From positions 1 through 64,000 of the forward strand of contig FCNA01000020.1 in NCBI GenBank assembly GCA_900018345.1: a DNA stretch of 64,000 bases, read 5' to 3'. The notes under the pieces were generated by a model. The model worked only from the letters and a program-made list of their open reading frames with translations. It searched no databases and was not told the DNA's origin. A program made the translations under genes and the position numbers. This DNA comes from Clostridiales bacterium CHKCI006 (GTDB taxonomy: Bacteria; Bacillota_I; Bacilli_A; Erysipelotrichales; Coprobacillaceae). Within the stretch, counting starts at the first letter, position 1; the number at the start of each line of letters is the position of its first letter. This document shows, one piece after another, positions 58,258 through 64,000 of this stretch.

Positions 58258-58313
58258 AACAGTTAGACTTCGCTAACTGTATATAGTATATCATACATCG
58301 AGTGAAAATGCAA
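58258..58313 (-). promoter_or_regulatory. eno promoter with downstream dyad
   Basis: On the minus strand TTGCAT (58313-58308), a 17-bp spacer and TATACT (58290-58285) form the promoter. A perfect dyad ACAGTTAG-6-CTAACTGT lies within 58258-58280 right after the -10, at the start site. It may be a repressor operator or a 5' mRNA-protecting hairpin. About 50 bp further, TTCCCTATG/CATAGGGAA in the leader can form a second hairpin. Confidence 0.65.
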
Positions 58314-58575
58314 ATCATTCTGCTTCTTTAAAAATAAAATGAGAAAATGGTGCTCATAGACAGGCATGAATTGTGTTGAAGGCTGCCGTTTTTTTGAAAT
58401 GACAGACAAATATGGGGATTTTTCGGGTGGGCTTGTCGCTATTTGCGAAATCATCGATAGGGAATCAATAAATCGACTTTTTTCCCAAATATTTTTGGAA
58501 GAATGCTTTTAAAAAGTCGGCATATAATGCTAAAATAGACTTATAACATCCATGTAGGGAAAGGAGCGAGCAGGG
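58314..58575. other. Gap between eno promoter and FHA gene
   Basis: No gene seen. It should contain the promoter of the FHA-kinase operon (TATAAT near 58,523 without a clear -35) and the FHA ribosome site AAGGAG at about 58,560. Confidence 0.4.
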
Positions 58576-59016
58576 ATGAATGATCATAAACAAGGATGGG
58601 TAAGCCGGGAACAGATATCGATTCCGCCCATTGAAAAGAAAGGCTACCCTTCGATGGTCCTTATTCGACCAACAACCAGACACGTTGAAATCAAAACTTC
58701 CCGTCCAGTCCTCAGGCCTTTTGTCTATCGCCTGAAGACAGACGAGAAGATTGCTGTCACTGCGGATGCTTTTGTCCTTGGCAAAGGCTCACAGGCAGAT
58801 TATATTATTGGCGGAAACAGTGCCATTAGTCGGACCCATGTCCGTATTTCGAAACGCGACGATCACTATTATCTGGAGGATCTGGGCAGTTCGAATCATA
58901 CTTATGTCAATGACGATTTGCTGCAGGGTGAGGTGGCGCTTGAAGACGGTATGCTGTTTAAGATGGCCGATGAAACATTCCGTTTTGCGTTAGAAGGAGG
59001 TCAGGAAGATGCCTGA
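58576..59016 (+). CDS. FHA-domain protein
   Basis: A 146-residue protein. The FHA fold occupies residues 55-146: FVLGKGSQADYIIGGNSAIS, RTHVRISKRDDHYYLEDLGS, SNHTYVNDDLL. The phosphothreonine-binding Arg (GKGS/R) loop and SRxH are conserved. FHA domains bind phosphothreonine, here probably on the kinase encoded next. The first 50 residues are a basic, disordered-looking lead. It overlaps the kinase gene by 8 bases. Confidence 0.9.
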   Translation: MNDHKQGWVSREQISIPPIEKKGYPSMVLIRPTTRHVEIKTSRPVLRPFVYRLKTDEKIAVTADAFVLGKGSQADYIIGGNSAISRTHVRISKRDDHYYLEDLGSSNHTYVNDDLLQGEVALEDGMLFKMADETFRFALEGGQEDA

Positions 59017-60988
59017 TTTCAGTCAAATTGCCAGTACGTATACAGGAATTCAAAAGATCGGCGAAGGCAGCGGCGGGATTGTGTATAAAGCCTACCATGA
59101 GCGTTTGAAGATCCCGGTTGTTTTAAAAGAGGTCAAGCATATGGGGAAGACCCTGGCGACCAGTCGTCAGGAAGTGGACATCCTCAAAAACTTAAAACAT
59201 CCCTATTTACCCCAGGTCTATGATTTTTTAGAACTGGATGGGTCTATTTATACCGTGATGAGCTTCATCCCCGGCAAATCTTTCCAGACGCTGCTGGATG
59301 AAGGACAGCATTTCAGCCAGGCGGAGCTTATCATCTGGGCCAGACAGCTCTTAAGTGCGTTACATTATCTGCATACGCAAACACCGCCGATCATTCATAG
59401 CGATATCAAACCGGCGAATCTCATGCTGACTCCGCAGGGGAATATCTGTCTGATTGACTTTAATATCTCTTTCTTTTTAGACGGAAAGACCTTACTAGGC
59501 TATACGCATGGGTATTCCAGTCCGGAACAGAAGCGAGTCGCGATGTCAAGGGAACATAAGGGAGTGGAGACCATTGACGTCAAGACCGATATTTACAGCG
59601 TCGGGGCGACGTTCTATCATCTCGCTACCGGGACGAAGATGGGAGATGCGGGAGATTTTGCCCTGCTAAGCCAGTGCACGAGTGAAGCCTTTAGTCGGGT
59701 GATTGAAAAAGCTACCTCTAAAAATAAAAATACCCGTTATGCTTCCGCTTTAAAAATGTTTGCGGCTTTGGGGAATATCCGCAAACAGGATCAGCGCTAT
59801 CGTCATTTGACCAGTCAGCACCATTTCATTCAGACGATGCTGGTGCTGGTGATGGCGGTATCGATCGTCGTTGTCGGTTATGGTTTTCACAGTTTGCAGC
59901 TGGAACGCACCCAGAGCTATAATCTTTTGGTCGAAAGTCAGATGACCAATCGCGAAAATGGTCAGTATGATGCGGAAAATACGAATTACCTTCAGGCGAT
60001 TGCTTTAAAGCCGGAAAGCATTGAAGCCTACTACCAGCATGCCTGTGCGCTTTATGAGCAGGAAAAATATCAGGAGTGCATCGATTTTGTGAATTACGAT
60101 GTGAATCAGAATGAAAAGCTGGATCTGACGAATCCACGCGTGGCGGATATTGGTTATATTCAGGCCAATAGTTATTTTGAGTTAGGCGACTATGAGCATG
60201 CCATCACAGCTTATGAAAAACTGTTTACGATCGGTGGCTTCTATGCGTCCTATTATCGTGATTATGCGATCACGCTGGCCTATGCCGGCAATCTGGAAAA
60301 AGCCAATGATGTCTTAGCTCAGGCAATTGATTATGGTCTGACAGATGACTCGGTTTACTTTGCGAAAGGCGAGATCTCAGCGAGCCAGAATATGCGGGAT
60401 GATGCCTTGAAGAATTTTGAACTTTGTATCGAAGAGACCGAAGATACGGATCTGAAAGCCAGAGCCTATCTCATGAGTGCTAAGCTCTATGAGCGCTTTA
60501 ATGAAAATGCCAAGATTCGGGAAATCCTGCTGGAAGCCAAGGACGTCTTACCAATGTCCAGTCAGCTCATGATCTTGCAGAAGCTGATTCAGGCAGATAT
60601 TGATCTGGGGGATACGACCGGGCAGACCAGTTATTATGAAGAAGCGGTAACGCTCTCTGAAAGTCTGATCTCACAAAAATGGGCAACGCGGACGACTTAC
60701 AATAATCTGGCGATCTTGCATCAGAAATTAGGCCAATTAGACGAGGCCGAAGCAAGTTTGGAAACGATGAAGGATCTTTACGGAGAGGATTATAACCTAT
60801 ATAAACGTTATGCCTTTATTGAATTGGACCGCCAGGCATTAAAAGAAAATCTGGAAAGAGATTATGCCCAGTTTGCGGCCTATTATGAAAAGGCAATGGC
60901 CCTTTATGATGGCAACAACGAAGATGCCGAAATGGCCTTGCTGCAAACCCAATATGCCCAGGTACAGGAAGGAGGCTGGTTATCGTGA
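59009..60988 (+). CDS. Membrane Ser/Thr kinase with extracellular TPR repeats
   Basis: A 659-residue protein. Residues 12-270 are a Hanks-type kinase: IGEGSGGIVYKAYHERL, catalytic Lys in PVVLKEVKHM, HSDIKPANLMLT (HRD changed to HSD), LIDFNISFFLDG (DFG changed to DFN) and HGYSSPEQKR. A single membrane helix (TMLVLVMAVSIVVVGYGFHS) follows near 280-300, then about 350 extracellular residues of TPR-like helices (AIALKPESIEAYYQHACALY, NSYFELGDYEHAITAYEKLF). It lacks PASTA repeats, so it is not a PrkC type. GGAGG before the ATG lies within the FHA gene. Confidence 0.9.
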   Translation: MPDFSQIASTYTGIQKIGEGSGGIVYKAYHERLKIPVVLKEVKHMGKTLATSRQEVDILKNLKHPYLPQVYDFLELDGSIYTVMSFIPGKSFQTLLDEGQHFSQAELIIWARQLLSALHYLHTQTPPIIHSDIKPANLMLTPQGNICLIDFNISFFLDGKTLLGYTHGYSSPEQKRVAMSREHKGVETIDVKTDIYSVGATFYHLATGTKMGDAGDFALLSQCTSEAFSRVIEKATSKNKNTRYASALKMFAALGNIRKQDQRYRHLTSQHHFIQTMLVLVMAVSIVVVGYGFHSLQLERTQSYNLLVESQMTNRENGQYDAENTNYLQAIALKPESIEAYYQHACALYEQEKYQECIDFVNYDVNQNEKLDLTNPRVADIGYIQANSYFELGDYEHAITAYEKLFTIGGFYASYYRDYAITLAYAGNLEKANDVLAQAIDYGLTDDSVYFAKGEISASQNMRDDALKNFELCIEETEDTDLKARAYLMSAKLYERFNENAKIREILLEAKDVLPMSSQLMILQKLIQADIDLGDTTGQTSYYEEAVTLSESLISQKWATRTTYNNLAILHQKLGQLDEAEASLETMKDLYGEDYNLYKRYAFIELDRQALKENLERDYAQFAAYYEKAMALYDGNNEDAEMALLQTQYAQVQEGGWLS

Positions 60989-61116
60989 GTTTAGGGATGA
61001 TCTTCGTTATCATTGGAATCGTCGGTATCCTGCTGTCTATTCTTGGCTTAGGCATAGAAAGTGCGTTATTTAGAAGGCGGCAGCGCCGCTTGATCAAAGA
61101 AATGGAGGATGAGTGA
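60985..61116 (+). CDS. Small membrane protein (43 residues)
   Basis: A short gene starting at GTG 60985, overlapping the kinase stop (GTGA), with GGAGG 9 bases upstream. The product is one membrane helix (MIFVIIGIVGILLSILGLGI) followed by a basic-acidic tail (ALFRRRQRRLIKEMEDE). Tight packing between two operon genes and a proper ribosome site support it. It may be a subunit or adaptor for the kinase or the next membrane protein. Confidence 0.7.
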   Translation: MSLGMIFVIIGIVGILLSILGLGIESALFRRRQRRLIKEMEDE

Positions 61117-61118
61117 CC

Positions 61119-61997
61119 ATGAAGAAGGGACTACGATTTATCATTGCGCTGCTGCTGATGGCCGGTGTCGGAGCTTTGACCTTTTTGCCGGTCTTATCAA
61201 TTGCCTCGGTGAATATCGCTGTGAAGGACATGATCTTGTTGGCCTTCAATCAGTTAGCAGGACTGGAAGCCCTGCAGGAAGTGGGGGTTCTGGTGCAGTC
61301 CTATATCAGTCCGTTTGGCTATGTGCTGATTGGCGGGCTGGTCCTGGCAGCTTTGCTGGCGATACTCATCATGATCTTAGGTGGGAAAAAACCATATATC
61401 TTATCTATTTTTGGGCTGATTGCCTTAAATGGTTATATCGGCGGACTGGTTTATTTCCTCTATGATAAGTTTCAGAATTTAGCTCAGGGAGTGGCTTTTT
61501 ATCAGCTGGAAGGCGGTCTTGTTTTTTCATGGCTGCCTGTCATCCTCTGGGCTGTGGTGAATATAGTGATGGTGGTACTTGCTATCGTGGGGATCCGTCT
61601 GAATGGACAAGACCGTCAGGTGGAGAAGGAAATCTTGATGCCCGAGTCTTATCCAGGTTCAGTTGCCGAGCGCCTGGAAGAAAAAGAAGTCGTCTTTCAG
61701 GGGGCTTTGCTGGGAGTCGCCGGTCAGTATCTGGGACTGGCTTATCCATTGCAGGGCATGCAGCCTGTCTACATTGCCGAGGATGATACTGGGCTTTATG
61801 TGAGCAAACAAGCCCCAACAACCTTTTTGGCCCAGGTACAATATGACAAGACAAAACAGGAATACCAGTTGGCTGTGCAGGCTTTGCATACGGTCCATTT
61901 AGATAGTGGCCAGCCACTTGGGGCACGCTTATACTATTTGCCTCGCGGCACCCAATTGCATTTCATATCGGCTCAAGAGGAGCTGGTATTAGGCTAG
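61119..61997 (+). CDS. Four-helix membrane protein of the kinase operon
   Basis: About 292 residues from ATG 61119 (GGAGG upstream, inside the small gene). Four membrane helices fill the first 165 residues (FIIALLLMAGVGALTFLPVL; YVLIGGLVLAALLAILIMIL; ILSIFGLIALNGYIGGLVYF; LPVILWAVVNIVMVVLAIVG). A cytoplasmic domain of about 120 residues follows, rich in beta strands (VVFQGALLGVAGQYLGLAYP, LYVSKQAPTTFLAQVQYD). Family not recognised. Its position suggests a target or partner of the kinase/FHA pair. Confidence 0.82.
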   Translation: MKKGLRFIIALLLMAGVGALTFLPVLSIASVNIAVKDMILLAFNQLAGLEALQEVGVLVQSYISPFGYVLIGGLVLAALLAILIMILGGKKPYILSIFGLIALNGYIGGLVYFLYDKFQNLAQGVAFYQLEGGLVFSWLPVILWAVVNIVMVVLAIVGIRLNGQDRQVEKEILMPESYPGSVAERLEEKEVVFQGALLGVAGQYLGLAYPLQGMQPVYIAEDDTGLYVSKQAPTTFLAQVQYDKTKQEYQLAVQALHTVHLDSGQPLGARLYYLPRGTQLHFISAQEELVLG

Positions 61998-62013
61998 AAG
62001 GGAGATGAAGAAC

Positions 62014-64000
62014 ATGAAGTGTCGTCAATGTGGACATATCAATGAAGAGGGAGCCCGTTTCTGTGAGAAATGTGGGCAGCCACTCATTGAAGAGAGTCGT
62101 CCGATCAAACCAAAAAAGAAACATCATTTCAAATGGCTCATTCCCTTCTTATTGATTCTGATCGTTGCAGTGGGTGGTGGCATCGCTTTAGTGATGACAC
62201 GTTCACCTCAGTCAAAGGATTATACCATGCTGCTGGATGAAGCGGATCGCTATCTGGTTGGCATGGAGTATGCCCAGGCCGAAGCCAGTTATCTTGAAGC
62301 CATCCAGATCGACAAGAAACAGACCATGCCTTATGAACGATTGACAGAACTTTACTTGACGCAGGAGGATTATCCCAAAGCCCAGGAGATCCTGCAGCGT
62401 GCCCTGTCTAACGTGGAAGATGAATCGACGTTTAACGAAACCTACACCTATGTACGCTATATGAATGAGGAAATCCTTGCGGACAACGGACAGGTTCACC
62501 AGGGGAAGTACGATGCTTCCTATGCTTATCAAAATGAGATCCCAACGACCTCTTATGTCGAGGATGTCAAAGGCCTAATGACCAGTGATATCCGTGATTA
62601 TGACAAGGATGGTCAGACGGAATTGCTGGCGGTCAGTCTGGATGAGTCAGGCAGTACGCTTACCCTCGTTTTGACGATGTATGAATATCAGGAGGACAGC
62701 GTTGTGCTTTCGGATCAGCAACGCTTAGGTACAGTGCTGGGCGGCGATGACGCTGAACAGGTCGGACTCTATTTGAAAGACGTCAATGGGACACCCTATA
62801 TTTATGGTTTTATAGAAAAGGAAATGAACTTTGCCAGTCAGGGAACCCAAGCTAATCATTTTGTCTTCACGTATGATGGGAGCCAGTTTGTTTCCTATTT
62901 GGAGATGTCAACGACAGAGCCGTTTATTGCTGATGAAAATGCTGTAGCTTCATTTGAACAGGCTGCCGCTTTATTAGAGAATATTGGACTTTATGCTTCT
63001 GCCAGTCAGACTTATGATACGGCTGGTCAGACCTTTGGCATCGTTCAAGCCGATGGTGCTGATGAGACCTTGCTGACCATTCAAGGAAAGCGTGCGAATC
63101 AGGATGTCGGTTACACGACCGGCATCAGTCTGGAAGCCTGCGGTAAGGTTCAGTACCGTCTGGTGGTTTATATGGAGACACCGGAGAAAACGGCAGAAGC
63201 CCTCTATCAGCCGGTCCTGGATGCCTACCATCATGCTTTATCAAGTCAGGAGGCTTCCATCAATCCGCTGATCTTAAACGAACAGACGACGGGGCTTTTG
63301 GCAGGAGAGAAACCCGAGGATCTCTTCTATCACTTATTGGATATCGATGAGAATGGTGTGGAAGAACTGTTCATTGCCAAAAGTGATGGGACCATTGTCG
63401 ATGTGTGGACCTATGATGGGGTCGATCTTCGCAGTCTGGAATTACAGGGTCAGTTACTGAGTGATAAGAGTATCCGCTGCCAGACAGCGGAGAATAGGTA
63501 TACCTTTTATACATTGGCAGATGATGGCTATGAGATCTGCACGAAGCGCGAACTCAAGGCAGAAGACGGTAGCTATTATAGCCGTGAGAATAGTTCTCAA
63601 TGGATGAGCATCGGTCAGACAGACTATGAAAGCCAGCTCTCTGATGAGCAATGTCTTTCAGTGCAATGGACCTCCATCGTCAACGATTATGTGGCCAAGA
63701 CACAGGCGCCTACCTATAATAAGGCCGATATCTTAAACGAGTTAGAGGCGCTGGAAACACAGACCGAAGAAATGACGAGCTCTGCCATGTCGACAATTGA
63801 AATGATTTCTACCAGTAAAGAAGCGACAGAGCTGTGGGAAGCGGAAATGAACCAGATCATTACGCTTTTAAAACAGAGCATGAATGAAACGCAGAGTGCT
63901 GCCTTCGACCATGAGCAGGCGGAATGGGAAATCGAAAAAGAAGAGATTGCTTCTGAAGCTTCTAGTGAATATGAAGGCGGGTCCTTATCAGGTGTGGCAC
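62014..64000 (+). CDS. Zinc-ribbon, membrane and LprI-like protein (partial, runs off the right edge)
   Basis: Starts at ATG 62014 behind GGGAG and stays open to the end of the window (662 codons visible). A zinc ribbon (CRQCGHINEEGARFCEKCGQ) is followed by a Lys-rich stretch, one membrane helix (WLIPFLLILIVAVGGGIALV), two or more TPR-like helices (EYAQAEASYLEAIQIDKKQT), a central beta-rich extracellular part, and near the edge an LprI/DUF1311-like segment (ATELWEAEMNQIITLLKQSM, EQAEWEIEKEE, ASSEYEGGSL). Such zinc-ribbon membrane proteins recur with FHA/kinase clusters; role unknown. The C-terminus is missing. Confidence 0.85.
   Translation, partial: MKCRQCGHINEEGARFCEKCGQPLIEESRPIKPKKKHHFKWLIPFLLILIVAVGGGIALVMTRSPQSKDYTMLLDEADRYLVGMEYAQAEASYLEAIQIDKKQTMPYERLTELYLTQEDYPKAQEILQRALSNVEDESTFNETYTYVRYMNEEILADNGQVHQGKYDASYAYQNEIPTTSYVEDVKGLMTSDIRDYDKDGQTELLAVSLDESGSTLTLVLTMYEYQEDSVVLSDQQRLGTVLGGDDAEQVGLYLKDVNGTPYIYGFIEKEMNFASQGTQANHFVFTYDGSQFVSYLEMSTTEPFIADENAVASFEQAAALLENIGLYASASQTYDTAGQTFGIVQADGADETLLTIQGKRANQDVGYTTGISLEACGKVQYRLVVYMETPEKTAEALYQPVLDAYHHALSSQEASINPLILNEQTTGLLAGEKPEDLFYHLLDIDENGVEELFIAKSDGTIVDVWTYDGVDLRSLELQGQLLSDKSIRCQTAENRYTFYTLADDGYEICTKRELKAEDGSYYSRENSSQWMSIGQTDYESQLSDEQCLSVQWTSIVNDYVAKTQAPTYNKADILNELEALETQTEEMTSSAMSTIEMISTSKEATELWEAEMNQIITLLKQSMNETQSAAFDHEQAEWEIEKEEIASEASSEYEGGSLSGVA

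Overview
The window looks like a chromosomal segment of a low-to-moderate-GC Bacillota, most likely a gut-type Erysipelotrichia or a related anaerobe. That placement is inferred from gene content (LoaP-type antiterminator, VTC/DUF4956 pair, YtrA-type GntR/ABC module, LPxTG-like surface protein, many AAGGAGG-type ribosome sites), not from a marker gene. No rRNA, tRNA or CRISPR array was seen.

Bases 1 to about 12,760 are the right part of a GC-rich integrated mobile element of the large-serine-recombinase (Tn4451/CTn) type; its left end is outside the window. It carries a RelB/DinJ antitoxin whose YafQ-like toxin is frameshifted, two sigma-like genes (one cut short), a seven-gene metal-type uptake cargo on the minus strand (AraC regulator, ECF S, T and fused A1A2 subunits, two IrtAB/YbtPQ-like ABC half-transporters, DtxR/MntR regulator), tnpV, and a recombinase gene broken by one TAG codon. 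The element abuts a 64-bp palindrome and a decayed phage terminase. Bases 12,760-14,900 are a graveyard of phage and transposon fragments.

From about 15,000 the sequence is ordinary chromosome: two related lipoproteins, a GH32 sucrose hydrolase, MarR + MATE, GNAT, a YtcJ-like amidohydrolase, an M29 aminopeptidase and an exported Ig-like protein. At 26.3-32.6 kb lies the most interesting locus: a LoaP antiterminator, a leader with a hairpin and a terminator-like element, a PqqD-like protein, a radical SAM/SPASM enzyme, a 128-residue aromatic- and Asn-rich candidate substrate, an HPr-kinase-like kinase and an ABC exporter, with a convergent NTP_transf_5 nucleotidyltransferase. I read it as an undescribed or little-described RiPP-type peptide modification cluster under processive antitermination.

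Bases 32.6-37.9 kb hold an orphan tyrosine-phosphorylation module: two Wzz/BY-kinase fusions between two related exported proteins, and a PHP-type phosphatase, with no polysaccharide synthesis genes nearby. Bases 38.1-41.3 kb hold a VTC polymerase / DUF4956 / Cthe_2159-like operon in which two of three genes have an in-frame stop. Bases 41.5-45.6 kb have a large repeat surface protein with calcium-loop-like repeats, flanked by two small paralogues of a transposase N-terminal domain. The rest holds a ROK kinase, a DUF134-NifX fusion, HAD and Gfo/Idh/MocA genes, dus, a GntR/ABC-2 efflux module with a clear operator, MarR, CmpB-like, GT8, acyltransferase and enolase genes. It ends in an FHA / Ser-Thr kinase-TPR / membrane / zinc-ribbon signalling operon that runs off the right edge.
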